Assembly (NCBI RefSeq): GCF_000764535.1
Contig: NZ_CP009571.1
Coordinates: 1,550,001 to 1,614,000 of the forward strand
Source: Sphingomonas taxi
GTDB taxonomy: Bacteria; Pseudomonadota; Alphaproteobacteria; Sphingomonadales; Sphingomonadaceae
DNA: 64,000 nucleotides
Direction of reading: 5' to 3'
A model generated the notes under the pieces. That model did not search any database and was not told where the DNA came from. It worked only from the letters and a program-made list of their open reading frames with translations. Made by a program: the position numbers and the translations under genes. Every line of letters begins with the position of its first letter. The stretch's first letter is position 1. Shown here piece by piece: positions 34,191 to 44,500 of this stretch.

Positions 34191-35201
34191 TTACGGCCGG
34201 GCGAGGCCGTCGCGCAACGTCGCGCGGATGCGGGCCGCGGTGGTCGCGTCGATCGGTCCCAGCACGCCCTTCGCCGCATCCGGCAGATGCGCGGCCGGAT
34301 CGCTTTGTCCGCGGAACACCAGATGGTCGAAGACGGCGCGGAACGCGTCGCGCTGATCCGCCGGCAGCGGGGCGATCGCCAGTAGCGCGTGGAGCAGCGC
34401 GTCATAGGGATTGCCCAGCTCGGCCGGCGCCGCATTCCACCAGTAGTTGACGAAGGCATTGACCGGATCGAGCGACTCGACGGCATGCCACCAGTGGAAC
34501 GGGATGTAGATCGCATCGCCCGGCGCCAGCGTCGCGGTCTGGGCGACCTTGGCGGCGTCGGCGAAGCGCGGGAAGCGCGCGAGATCCGGCGCGTCGGGAT
34601 CGACGAGGCTGACCGGCGTGCCCGCCGGCGTCAGCTCCAGCGGCCCCATGTACAGATTGGCGACCTGATCCGGCGGAAACAGCGTGAAGCGTCGCCGCCC
34701 CATCACCACCACGCCGATATTCTCCATGAGGTCGTAATGCGTCGCGACGCGGATCGCATTGCCCAGCCAGATCCGCGGCACCACGTCCGGTGCGACCAGA
34801 TCCGTCGCATTCGCCTCGGCGAACCCCGGCAGCAAGGTGGGCAGCGGCACCGACTGGACCGCCATCGCGAAGGGCTCGCTGCGATCCCGATCGCGCAGCA
34901 GTCGCGCGAGGAACGGGTCGAGCGGCGTCTGCCCGCGCACGAAGTTCATCCCGGTGAGATCGTCGTTGTAGAAGAACCGGCCGCCGATCGATGGTTCGCC
35001 GAGGATCGCGGCGACCGGTTCGCCGTGGCTGAACCGCTGGAGATAGGCGACGCCCTCCTCCGCCGAACGCTGCGCGGCCTGCACCGCGGGCCAGTCGCGC
35101 CCGACCTGCCGCAGCACCACGGGCCGGCCGGCGGGGCGGATTTCATTGTCGAAGGTGCGCCGGTCGACGTTGGCGATCTCGGGCAGCGCCTGCGCGGTCA
35201 T
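34191..35201 (-). CDS. Cupin-like (JmjC-type) protein B
   Basis: The 336-residue paralog of the convergent cupin gene shares RFFYNDDLTGMNF, THYDLMENIGVVVMGRRRFTLFPPDQVANLYMGP (H155, D157) and IPFHWWHAVESLDPVNAFVNYWW. The HxD and distal His needed for an Fe(II) site are present. It is the last gene of the halogenase-family operon; its ATG overlaps the stop of the upstream halogenase-like gene (ATGA). It probably hydroxylates or otherwise oxidises the same unknown substrate handled by the flavoproteins. Confidence 0.82.
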   Translation of the reverse strand: MTAQALPEIANVDRRTFDNEIRPAGRPVVLRQVGRDWPAVQAAQRSAEEGVAYLQRFSHGEPVAAILGEPSIGGRFFYNDDLTGMNFVRGQTPLDPFLARLLRDRDRSEPFAMAVQSVPLPTLLPGFAEANATDLVAPDVVPRIWLGNAIRVATHYDLMENIGVVVMGRRRFTLFPPDQVANLYMGPLELTPAGTPVSLVDPDAPDLARFPRFADAAKVAQTATLAPGDAIYIPFHWWHAVESLDPVNAFVNYWWNAAPAELGNPYDALLHALLAIAPLPADQRDAFRAVFDHLVFRGQSDPAAHLPDAAKGVLGPIDATTAARIRATLRDGLARP

Positions 35202-36724
35202 GCGGCGACGCCCGTCATCGCGCAGCCGTAATGTGCCAGCAGCTCGTCCTGCCGCGGCAGCAGATGCGCCGTCTCCTCGACCACGCGCCGGATATGATTG
35301 AGCCGCGACAGCGTCTCGGCATCCGACAGCAGATCGGCGGCGGGATGATATCCGCCCGCCGCCACGCCCTGCCCGACCATCACCGACAGCCAGCTCGTTT
35401 CGGTGAACAGTTCGTCGTGCTCACGGAAGACCCGGCCGTTGGCGGCGAAGACGGCGAGTTTCTCGGCGAGTCCCGGCGGCGGTGCCAGCATGCGGCAATA
35501 ATCCCAGAAGGCGGTGTCGCGACGCTGCGTCGCCTTATAATGGAGGACGAGAAAATCGCGGATGTCGAGATAGTCGGCGACGTGCGCGGCGTTGAACTTG
35601 TCGATCTCGACCCGGTCGAAACGGCGCGTCGGCCAATAGGTCAGCAGCCGCGCGATCGCCGACTGGACGAGGTGGATGCTCGTCGATTCCAGCGGTTCGA
35701 GGAACCCGCCGGCCAGTCCCAGCGCGACGACGTTGCCGACCCAGGCACGGCGGCGATGGCCGGCGGTAAAGCGCAGGAAGCGGGGATCGGCCAGCGGCGC
35801 GCCGTCGAGATTGGCGAGCAATGTCGCGGCCGCCTCGTCGTCGGACAGATAGTCGCTGGCATAGACATAGCCGTTGCCGATGCGATGCTGCAGCGGAATG
35901 CGCCACTGCCACCCCGCCGCACGCGCCGTCGAGCGGGTGAGCGGCTGCCGGTCGCCGCCGTGCGCGCAGGGCACCGCCACCGCGCGGTCGCAGGGCAGCC
36001 ATGCGCTCCAGTCCTCGAACCCGGCCTGCATCTCGCCTTCGATCAGCAAACCGCGAAAGCCCGAGCAATCGATGAACAGGTCGCCAGCGACCCGCGTGCC
36101 CGCGGCGAGCGCTACCGCGCTGACATGGCCGGTCTCGCCGTCGCGTTCGGCCGCGACGATCCGCCCCTCGATACGGCGCACGCCGTTCGCCTCCGCCAGC
36201 CGCCGCAGGAGCTGCGCGTACAGGCCGGCATCGAACTGGAAGGCATAGCTCAGCTTCGACAGCGGCGATCCCGGCTGATCCGGACGCGGATGGCCGAACC
36301 GCCCCTGCAGGCCGGCGACGATCGCCAGCGAATAGGCGTCGAGCGGCGTGGTATCGCCGAGCGCCTGCCCCTTCAGCCAGAAATGGTGGAACTCGATCCC
36401 CTTCATGTCGAGCCCGTAGCTGCCGAACGGGTGGACGTAGCGGTGGCCGGGACGGACCCAGTCGACGAACTCGATGCCGAGCTTGTAGGTCGCGCGCGTC
36501 TCGCGCATGAACTGCGCCTCGTCGAGGCCGAGCATCTTGTTGAACAGGACGATCTGCGGGATCGTCGCCTCGCCGACGCCGACGGTGCCGATCTCGTCCG
36601 ATTCGATCAGTTCGATCGTCAGCCCGGGCATCTCGCCGAGGACGCGCGACATCGCCGCCGCCGCCATCCATCCCGCGGTGCCGCCGCCGACGATCACGAC
36701 GCGGCGGATCGCATCGTCCCTCAC
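35198..36724 (-). CDS. Flavin-dependent halogenase family protein 4
   Basis: The 508-residue product belongs to the tryptophan halogenase family. It has the FAD-binding VVIVGGGTAGWMAAAAM, GVGEATIP, the catalytic lysine K81 in TYKLGIEF, the GWxWxIP motif in AGWQWRIPLQHR, and the catalytic glutamate E346 in EPLESTSIHLVQ. E346 is the same residue number as in PrnA. Reduced FAD and oxygen would produce hypohalous acid that is guided to the lysine. The true substrate is unknown; this clade is usually next to TonB receptors rather than in antibiotic clusters. Start and stop both overlap neighbours by ATGA. Confidence 0.87.
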   Translation of the reverse strand: MRDDAIRRVVIVGGGTAGWMAAAAMSRVLGEMPGLTIELIESDEIGTVGVGEATIPQIVLFNKMLGLDEAQFMRETRATYKLGIEFVDWVRPGHRYVHPFGSYGLDMKGIEFHHFWLKGQALGDTTPLDAYSLAIVAGLQGRFGHPRPDQPGSPLSKLSYAFQFDAGLYAQLLRRLAEANGVRRIEGRIVAAERDGETGHVSAVALAAGTRVAGDLFIDCSGFRGLLIEGEMQAGFEDWSAWLPCDRAVAVPCAHGGDRQPLTRSTARAAGWQWRIPLQHRIGNGYVYASDYLSDDEAAATLLANLDGAPLADPRFLRFTAGHRRRAWVGNVVALGLAGGFLEPLESTSIHLVQSAIARLLTYWPTRRFDRVEIDKFNAAHVADYLDIRDFLVLHYKATQRRDTAFWDYCRMLAPPPGLAEKLAVFAANGRVFREHDELFTETSWLSVMVGQGVAAGGYHPAADLLSDAETLSRLNHIRRVVEETAHLLPRQDELLAHYGCAMTGVAA

Positions 36725-38325
36725 AGCGGGTCCGCCGAGAAATCGAACGGCGATTCCGATGCGAACGAAAAGGTCGGGCCGGCGGCTGCGGCCGGCGCCG
36801 CTGGTGCGACCGCTGGCGCGGCAGGCTGGCCGGAGATATGGCGGAGGAAGTCGCCATGGCTCGGCAGACGACCGGCGATGTCGAGATACTCGCGGCGCAT
36901 TTCCTCCAGCGCGCCGGCGACCCGCTCTTCGTCGAGTGCGTCGACCGCCGGCTCATACTCCTGCGGCACGATGTCCTGGCCCAGGCACACGCTGACCCAG
37001 CTCGTCGTCGCGAACAGCTCGCGGTTCTCGCGGAACACCCGCCCCTTGCCGCGGAACAGCGCGATCTTGCGCGCGAGGCTGTCGGGGATGTCCATCGTGC
37101 GGCAGCGATCCCAGAACGGCGTGTCGCGGCGCCGCGTCGCCTTGTAATGGAGGATGACGAAGTCGCGGACGTCGGCATACAGCTCGTGCATCTGCGCGTT
37201 ATATTCGTCGCGCTCGACCGGATCGAAGCGCCGGTCGGGGAACAGCGCGATCAGCCGCGCGATGCCGGACTGGACGAGGTGGATCGAGGTCGATTCGAGC
37301 GGCTCGATGAAGCCGCTCGCCAGCCCCAAAGCGACGACGTTGCGGTTCCACGCCAGCTTGCGGCGACCGGTGGTGAAGGCGAGATGACGCGGCGCCGCAA
37401 GCGGTGCGCCCTCCAGATTGGCTAGCAATTCGCGCTCGGCATCATCGGCTTGCTGGAAGTCGCTGCAATAGACGAGCCCGTTGCCCATGCGCTGTTGCAA
37501 CGGAATCCGCCACTGCCAGCCCGATCCGCGCGCGGTAGCGCGGGTGAACGGATCGGGATCGCCGCTATAGGCGCTCGGCACCGCGACGGCACGATCGCAC
37601 GGCAGCCAGTGCCGCCAATCCTCATAGCCGGTCTCCAGCGTCTCCTCGATCAGAACGCCGCGGAAGCCGGAGCAATCGATGAACAGGTCGCCGCCGACGG
37701 TCTGCCCGTCGTCCAGCTTGAGCGCGGTGACATGACCGTCCTCGGGCCGCTGCGCCACCGCGACGACCTTGCCCTCGATCCGCTGCACCCCGTTGCGTTC
37801 GGCGAAGCGGCGCAGGAAGCCGGCGTAGCGCACCGCGTCGAAGTGATAGGCGTAGAACAGGTCCTTGACCGCCGATTGCGCCTGCGGTGCCGGGGGTGCG
37901 AACTTGCCGGCCTGCGCCGCGACCGCGCTCATCGACCAGGCGGAGATATCAGGCAGCACCCGCCGCTGCCGCTCGCGCAGATAGAGCTGGTGGAAGTGCA
38001 CCCCGCCGAGGTCGTGGCCGTGCGCGCCGAACGGATGGAAATAGCGCTCGCCGATGTCGCCCCAGCCGACGAATTCGATCCCCAGCTTGTAGGTGCCGCC
38101 GGTCTCGCGGATGAACGCATGCTCGTCGATGCCGAGCATGCTGTTGAAGGTGCGCAGCGGCGGGATCGTCGCCTCGCCGACGCCGACCGTACCGATCTCC
38201 TCGGACTCGATCAGCGTGACGCGCGTGACGCCGTTGTTGAGGAAGCGTGCCATCGCCGCCGCCGCCATCCAGCCCGCCGTCCCCCCGCCGAGGATGACCA
38301 CGCTGCGGATCGTATGTTCGTTCAT
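36721..38325 (-). CDS. Flavin-dependent halogenase family protein 3
   Basis: The 534-residue product has intact halogenase motifs: VVILGGGTAGWMAAAAM, GVGEATIPP, catalytic K80 in TYKLGIEF, SGWQWRIPLQQR and catalytic E344 in EPLESTSIHLVQ. It carries an extra Ala/Pro-rich tail (PAAPAVAPAAPAAAAGP) ending in FDFSADPL, absent from its three paralogs; such a tail could be a flexible tether. It is most similar to the product of the 35198-36724 gene. The ATG at 38325 overlaps the preceding stop by four bases. A partner flavin reductase is not encoded in the operon. Confidence 0.87.
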   Translation of the reverse strand: MNEHTIRSVVILGGGTAGWMAAAAMARFLNNGVTRVTLIESEEIGTVGVGEATIPPLRTFNSMLGIDEHAFIRETGGTYKLGIEFVGWGDIGERYFHPFGAHGHDLGGVHFHQLYLRERQRRVLPDISAWSMSAVAAQAGKFAPPAPQAQSAVKDLFYAYHFDAVRYAGFLRRFAERNGVQRIEGKVVAVAQRPEDGHVTALKLDDGQTVGGDLFIDCSGFRGVLIEETLETGYEDWRHWLPCDRAVAVPSAYSGDPDPFTRATARGSGWQWRIPLQQRMGNGLVYCSDFQQADDAERELLANLEGAPLAAPRHLAFTTGRRKLAWNRNVVALGLASGFIEPLESTSIHLVQSGIARLIALFPDRRFDPVERDEYNAQMHELYADVRDFVILHYKATRRRDTPFWDRCRTMDIPDSLARKIALFRGKGRVFRENRELFATTSWVSVCLGQDIVPQEYEPAVDALDEERVAGALEEMRREYLDIAGRLPSHGDFLRHISGQPAAPAVAPAAPAAAAGPTFSFASESPFDFSADPL

Positions 38326-39806
38326 CTGCCGAGCCGTTTCCGCTGTGAGTAAAAATACGCGTCGAGATCGGGACATCGCGACACCGCCTGGCCGATCGCC
38401 GCGCGATAGGCCGCCATGGCGCGATCGCTGTCGGCGGCGTCGGTCGTCTCGATCAGCGGATCGATGCGGCGCGGCATCGTCCCCTGCCCGATCAGCACCG
38501 TCAGCCAATCGTCGCGCGAGAAGGTCTCCTCCTCGAAGAACGGCAGGCGGCCACGCTCCCGAAACGCCGCCAGCGTCCGGGCGAGGCTGTCCGGAAGCGC
38601 CGCCAAATCGCGCCAGAACGGTTCGGAGCGCTGCGCCGTGGCATAGTGACAGAGCACGAAGTCGCGCACGCGCCCCACCTCCGCCTGCGCCTGCCGGTTG
38701 TAATCGGCGATCTCCAGCGGATGGCAGGCGCGGCCCGGCAGCATCGCGACGATCCGGTCGATCGCGCTATGGGCGAGATGCAGGTTGGTGAAGTCGAGCG
38801 GTTCGATCACCGTCGCGGCATCGCCGACCGCCACGCAATTGTGCGCCCACGGCTCTGGCCGGGTGCCCTGACGGAAGGCGACCGCCGGCGCGATCGCCGT
38901 CGCGCCCGCCGTCGCCAGCGCCTCTTGCGCGTCGGCCTCGGCCAGGAAGGCGCCCGCGTAGCAAAGGCCATGCGACGTCCGGTCCACCGTCGGCGTGCGC
39001 CAGCGCCAGCCGGCCGGCGTGGCATGGACCTGATCCAGCGCGGTCATTCGCTCCGGCGGCCCATCCGCCGTGACCAGCCGGTCGCACCGCAGCCAGCGCT
39101 GCCAGTCCTCCCGGACATCGTCGATCGCGCCGCGTACGGTCGCGCGGGGACCGGAGGCGTCGACGAACAGATCCGCACTTACCACCGTGCCGTCCGTCAG
39201 CAGCAGCGCGTCGACGAACCCGTCGTCGCCGCGCCGTCGCACCGTGGCGACCTCGCCATCGCGCACCTCGACCCCCAGATGCCGCGCGAACGCCTCCAGC
39301 ATTGCCCGATAGCGCGGCACGTCCAGCATCACCGCCGCCTGCACCTCCGCGACGATTCCCGCCGGCGGGATCGGCATCCGCCCGGCCCGCGCCAGCATCG
39401 CCGCGGGTGCATGCGCCTCGAACGGCGCCGCGGTCCCCGCCCGCGCCGCGCGCAGCCAGTGATGGTGGAAAGAGGCGGTTCCGAACGGCTGGCCACACGG
39501 CCCATAAGCATGGACATAGGCCGGCAGATCCCCGGCCCAGCCCTCGAACGCGCTGCCCAGCCGCCATACGCCGCCGGCGCGCAACACCGCATCGTCCTCG
39601 CTCAGGCCGAGGTCGTCGTGGAAGCCGATCGTCGACGGCAGCGTCTGCGCGATGCGATCCGCGAGCGCGTCGGGCGGCGGCGGCGTCGCGACGATCGTCA
39701 CCGCCACGCCGGGCACGCGCCGGCGCAGCGCCACCGCCGCCGACCAGCCGACGATCCCGCCGCCGACAACCGCGATGCGCGTGATGGGCGCGTCGAGCGG
39801 CGTCAC
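38322..39806 (-). CDS. Degenerate halogenase-family flavoprotein
   Basis: The 494-residue product aligns along its whole length with its three neighbours but is strongly diverged. The nucleotide-binding fold is kept (IAVVGGGIVGWSAA) and AGWRWRTP remains. However, GVGEAT is lost, the catalytic lysine is R82 (VWRLGSAF), and the catalytic glutamate is D338 in EPLDFTNLHL with the following serine changed to F. Halogenation is therefore unlikely; it may be a monooxygenase-like or structural partner. The frame is intact, so it is not a pseudogene. I chose GTG at 39806 (GTGA overlap with the upstream stop); an ATG at 39827 is possible. Confidence 0.75.
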   Translation of the reverse strand: MTPLDAPITRIAVVGGGIVGWSAAVALRRRVPGVAVTIVATPPPPDALADRIAQTLPSTIGFHDDLGLSEDDAVLRAGGVWRLGSAFEGWAGDLPAYVHAYGPCGQPFGTASFHHHWLRAARAGTAAPFEAHAPAAMLARAGRMPIPPAGIVAEVQAAVMLDVPRYRAMLEAFARHLGVEVRDGEVATVRRRGDDGFVDALLLTDGTVVSADLFVDASGPRATVRGAIDDVREDWQRWLRCDRLVTADGPPERMTALDQVHATPAGWRWRTPTVDRTSHGLCYAGAFLAEADAQEALATAGATAIAPAVAFRQGTRPEPWAHNCVAVGDAATVIEPLDFTNLHLAHSAIDRIVAMLPGRACHPLEIADYNRQAQAEVGRVRDFVLCHYATAQRSEPFWRDLAALPDSLARTLAAFRERGRLPFFEEETFSRDDWLTVLIGQGTMPRRIDPLIETTDAADSDRAMAAYRAAIGQAVSRCPDLDAYFYSQRKRLGR

Positions 39807-41317
39807 GCGGCGGCCGGCATCGGACAATAATCGGCGAGAAAGGCGGCATGCGCCGGCATCGCGCCGACCGCCGCGGCGATCTCGCCCCGCATCCGTTCGA
39901 GCCCCGCGACGAGGCTGTCGGTGGACGGTGCCGCCGCCCGCGGGTCTGCGCCCGTCGGAACGACGCGCTGCCCGAGATAGACGGATACCCAGCTGGCATC
40001 GAGGAACGCGCCCTCGCGATATTTGACGACGCGGCCACGGCGCCTGAACAACGCCATCTTCTCCGCAAGGCTGTCCGGGATCGGCATCGTCCGGACGTAG
40101 GTCCAGAACGGCGAATTGTCGCGCTCGGTCGCGTGATAATGCAGGATCAGAAAATCGCGGACGCGATCATATTCCATGTTGATCAGGCGGTTGAACTCGT
40201 CGCGATCGACCGGCGCGATGCGTTTCTCAGGGAACAGTTCGATCAGCGCGGTGATCGCCTGCTGGACCAGATAGAGGCTCGTCGATTCCAGCGGCTCGAG
40301 AAATCCCGACGCGAGGCCGACCGCGACGACGTTGTTCACCCAGCTGCGCGCGCGTCGTCCGGCCTTGAACCGCAGGACGCGCGGATCGGCGAGCGGCGTG
40401 CCCTCCACCGCGGCGAGCAGGGCGTCGGTCGCGGCGCCTTCGGACAGGAAGTCGCTGGCGAAGACATAGCCGTTGCCGGTGCGGTGCTGCAGCGGGATAC
40501 GCCAGCGCCAGCCGGAGGGCATCGCGATCGCGCTGGTGTACGGCGTCACCGCCGTCGCGGTCCGGCACGGCATCGCGACGGCACGGTCGGCCGGCAGCCA
40601 GCGCGACCAGTCCTCGAACGGCTCTGCAAGTTCCTGACCGATCAGCAAGGCGGCGAAGCCCGAACAGTCGACGAACAGATCACCCTCGACGCGTCGCCCA
40701 TCCGCGAGCACGAGCGCGGTGACGTCGCCGCTCTGCGCATCGCGTTCCACCGCGACGACCTTGCCCTCGGTACGGCGGACGCCGAGCCCCTCGGCGATGC
40801 GCCGCAGATAGGGCGCGAAGGCGACCGCGTCGAATTGATAGGCATACCCGAAGGTCGAAGCGATCTGCTGCGGGTCGCGTGCCGGCTGGCCGAAGCGGTT
40901 GGCCCGCGCCAGCGAACAGGCCATCGAATAATGCTCGATCGGCGGCAGCGGCACGCCGGCGCGTAGCAGGCGGGTGTAATAATGGTGGAACTGCACCTCG
41001 CCGCTGCCGCGTCCGAACGTGCCGAAGGGATGGATGTAGCTGTCCCCGACCCGCCCCCAGTCGCGAAACTCAATACCCAGTTTGAAGGTGGCGCGCGTCG
41101 CCGCCATGAACTCGGCTTCGACGATGCCGAGGCGCTCGTTGAAGGCCCGGATATGCGGCAGGGTTGCTTCCCCAACCCCAATGATTCCAATGGCTTCCGA
41201 TTCGATCAGCGCAACGGTGCATCGGCTGGGCAACAGCTTGGCGAGCGCGGTGGCGGCCATCCAGCCGGATGTCCCCCCTCCGACGACCACTACCCGCTGC
41301 CGCTCCGCCCGTTCCAT
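39803..41317 (-). CDS. Flavin-dependent halogenase family protein 1
   Basis: The 504-residue product is the first gene of the operon. It has VVVVGGGTSGWMAATAL, GVGEATLP, catalytic K79 in TFKLGIEF, SGWRWRIPLQHR and E344 in EPLESTSLYLVQ, so halogenase chemistry is possible. Like its paralogs it lacks a signal peptide and should be cytosolic. It is divergent from the large TonB receptor gene; a 219-bp gap holds both promoters. Family context suggests that the receptor imports the compound that these enzymes act on. Confidence 0.87.
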   Translation of the reverse strand: MERAERQRVVVVGGGTSGWMAATALAKLLPSRCTVALIESEAIGIIGVGEATLPHIRAFNERLGIVEAEFMAATRATFKLGIEFRDWGRVGDSYIHPFGTFGRGSGEVQFHHYYTRLLRAGVPLPPIEHYSMACSLARANRFGQPARDPQQIASTFGYAYQFDAVAFAPYLRRIAEGLGVRRTEGKVVAVERDAQSGDVTALVLADGRRVEGDLFVDCSGFAALLIGQELAEPFEDWSRWLPADRAVAMPCRTATAVTPYTSAIAMPSGWRWRIPLQHRTGNGYVFASDFLSEGAATDALLAAVEGTPLADPRVLRFKAGRRARSWVNNVVAVGLASGFLEPLESTSLYLVQQAITALIELFPEKRIAPVDRDEFNRLINMEYDRVRDFLILHYHATERDNSPFWTYVRTMPIPDSLAEKMALFRRRGRVVKYREGAFLDASWVSVYLGQRVVPTGADPRAAAPSTDSLVAGLERMRGEIAAAVGAMPAHAAFLADYCPMPAAA

Positions 41318-41536
41318 CCACTCTGCCCATGACCAGCGCGGTAATTTCCTCCGCCCTTGTCCGCGTCATACCGGAATTTGGGTGCCCGGGAACCGTCTTT
41401 CGCCCGCAATCCGGAAGTTCGTGGTAGCGCAAACAAATTGGCTTGCCTTGAGCATTTTCCGGTCGTACCTGAAGTTCCAAGATGCCGCACGGTCTGCCGT
41501 GCCGAGACATCGATAGGGAAGACAGTTGGGGATGTT
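41318..41536. promoter_or_regulatory. Divergent promoter region, halogenase operon / TonB receptor
   Basis: This 219-bp gap must hold promoters for both directions. On the plus strand TTGCCT-N17-TACCTG (near 41448-41476) is a weak sigma-70-like match. Two short GAAGTTC copies (near 41413 and 41470) are the only repeats I see. GGGGA before the ATG at 41537 is the receptor ribosome-binding site. No strong operator is visible. Confidence 0.35.
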
Positions 41537-44500
41537 ATGATGGCCGACGATAGGCAGCTTGCGCGCGTGGTTCGTACCCGGACTCGTAGCCGGGCTATTC
41601 TCAGCAGCGTTTCGGCTACCGCGATGTGCGTATTCGCACTCGGCGTACCCGCTTATGCACAGACCGGTGCCGCCAGCGGCCAGAACACCGCGGGGGCGGC
41701 GACGTCGACCAACGTGCCGGGTGGCGATCCCGCCGCACCGCAGAGCGGGGGAGCCGATGCCCGCGACGAGGCGGGCGAGAACGACATCGTCGTCACCGGC
41801 ATCCGGCAGAGCCTCGCCAACGCACAGACGATCAAGCGCAATTCCGACACCGTCGTCGACGCGATCACGGCGCAGGACATCGGCGCGCTCCCCGATCGCT
41901 CGGTGACCGAGGCGCTGCAACGCGTGCCCGGCGTGTCGATCAACCGCTTTGCCGGCAACAACGATCCGGACCATTTCTCGGTCGAGGGCTCGGGCGTCAA
42001 CGTCCGCGGCCTCAACTTCGTCCGCTCGGAATTCAACGGCCGCGACACCTTCTCCGCCGGCATCGGCGGTCAGGCGATCAACTTCGCCGACGTGCCCTCC
42101 GAACTGCTCGGCTCGGTCGAGGTCTACAAGAACGCCACGGCCGATCTGATCGAGGGCGGGCTCGCCGGCACGGTCAATCTCAACACGCGCAAGCCCTTCG
42201 ACAACAAGGGCTTCCACATCGGTGGCGGCCTCGAGGCGAATTACGGCGACTTCGCGAAGAAGTGGGCGCCGACCGGCTCGCTGCTCGTCTCGGATACCTG
42301 GGACACGCCGATCGGCCGGTTCGGCATCCTCGTCAACGGATCCTATTCGCGGCTGAAGAGCCGAGCCGACGGCATCCAGGTCACCAATTTCCAGACCCGC
42401 GACGGCGTCCAGGCGGCGACCGGTACCGGAACCAACACGACAGTGACCTGCCGCAACCAGCTCCCCGGCAGTACCGATGCCTTCACGCTGCCGCCCGGCA
42501 CGATCAACGGCGTCGGCGGCGCGGCCTTCCCCAACCCGGCGAACGTCTGCGGCGCCACCGGTACGGCGGGCGCGGACGGCTTCGCCGACCCCACCGGCAT
42601 CGCTTATGCCCCGATCGGTGGCCAGTTCCGCAGCCAGGACTATGATCGCAAGCGCGATGGTCAGGCGCTGGCCGTCCAGTGGGAAAGCACCGACGAGCGC
42701 ACCACCTTCACCGCTCAGTTCCTGCGTACCCATTCCACCAATGCCTGGGGCGAACATACGTTCGAGACCGCGCCGGATCTGTCGGAATACAGCACCTATC
42801 CGGCCGGCTGTCAGCAGAACAGCAACGGGCCGATCAACGGCGCCGGCAATGCGACGACGCGCGCGGAATGCCAGCTCAATGGCGCAGGCCAGTTCCAGTT
42901 CGGCGCGAACCAGCGCGGCAACGGCTACAATCCGGCCGGCGGCGCCTATCCCAATTTCACCTATGACAGCAACGGGCTGTTCCAGAGCGGCTTCGTCACC
43001 CTCCCTGGCGCCGGCTGGCGGACCGCGTCGAGCGGAACGGCGACCACCACCGTGCCGACCGGCGGCACGCAGCAGTCGCTGTCGCGGCGGCAGGTCTATG
43101 ACGAGAACCTCGTCAAGGATGCCGGCTTCAACCTGAAGATCAATCCGGACGATCATTGGTCGATCGGGCTCGACGTCGACTATACCTATGCCAAGCACGA
43201 CGTGACCGATCTCAGCGTGTTCGGCTCGACCTTCGCCGATTCCGAACTCGACCTGACCGGCAATCTGCCGATCGTCGTTCCGCACAAGCCGCTGACGCTT
43301 GCCGCCAATTGGGCGACGCCCAACCCGGCGCTCGCCGCCGCGACCGACAGCCAGTATTTCCAGAGCCGCGACTTCCAGTTCTGGCGCGCGGCGATGGACC
43401 ACATCGAGCACAGCGTCGGCTCGGAATATCAGATCAAGGGCGATTTCGCCTACAAGTTCGACGACGGCAATTTCCTGAACCGGATCAAATTCGGCGCACG
43501 TTATGCCGAGCGGACGCAGGACGTACGCTACACGGCATACAATTGGGGCGCGATCAGCGAGATCTGGTCGGGTGCGCCGGTCACCTTCAACCAGGGCGAC
43601 ACCAGCCGATCGTCGTTGTACAATTTCGACAATTTCTTCCGGGGCAAGACCAGTGCTCCGCCGAGCGCTTATTATTACAACGGCGACCTGATCAACGGCT
43701 ACAATTCGGCGACCAGCTTCTTCCAGACGCAGAACGACATCTGGCGCAACACCAACGGCGCCACCGCGACGAACCGGTTCCTGGCCGCGGGCCAGCGTGC
43801 CGGCGCGATCCCGGGAACGTCGTTCCTCCCCTCGGAAGTGTCGAACGTTACGCAACAGGACAGCTCGGCCTATGCGATGCTGCAGTTCGGCAGCAAGGAT
43901 CCGCTGTTCGGCAACATCCGCGTGTCGGGTAACGTCGGGCTGCGCTACGTCCGCACGACGGTCAATTCCCAGTCCGAAACGGCGGTACCCAATCGCAGCG
44001 AACTGGGCGTGGTCGATCCCTATGCCACCCGCTGCGTCGCGACGTCGCGAACCTTGCCGGACGGCACCGTCCAGGTCACGCAACCGGGTGGCGTCTGCAA
44101 CCTGGGCGCGACCGAATATGAGCGGCTGCGGTCGTTCGCCACCGCCGGCTATGCGTCGCAACCCGCGTTCTTCACCAACAGCTACGGCTATTTCCTGCCG
44201 AGCGCGAACCTCAAGGTGGGGGTAACGCGCGACGTGGTCATCCGCCTCGCGGGATCGAAGGTGCTGACGCGTCCGGACTTCGCCAACATCCGCCCCTATG
44301 TGACCTATGCCCTGGAGCCGGGTTCGGGCACCGTCACGATCAACGCCGGCAATCCTTACCTGAAGCCGGCCACGGCGTGGCAGTTCGACGCGACCGCGGA
44401 ATGGTATTTCGCCCGCGTCGGCCAGTTGTCGGTCGACGCCTTCTACAAGACCGTCGACGGTTTCTTCTATCAGTCGCTGGTCAATCGCTCGATCACCAAC

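Noticed and set aside
39803..41317. Halogenated natural-product biosynthetic cluster
   Set aside because: No NRPS, PKS, flavin reductase or product exporter lies nearby. The TonB receptor and cupins point to the uptake-associated clade instead.
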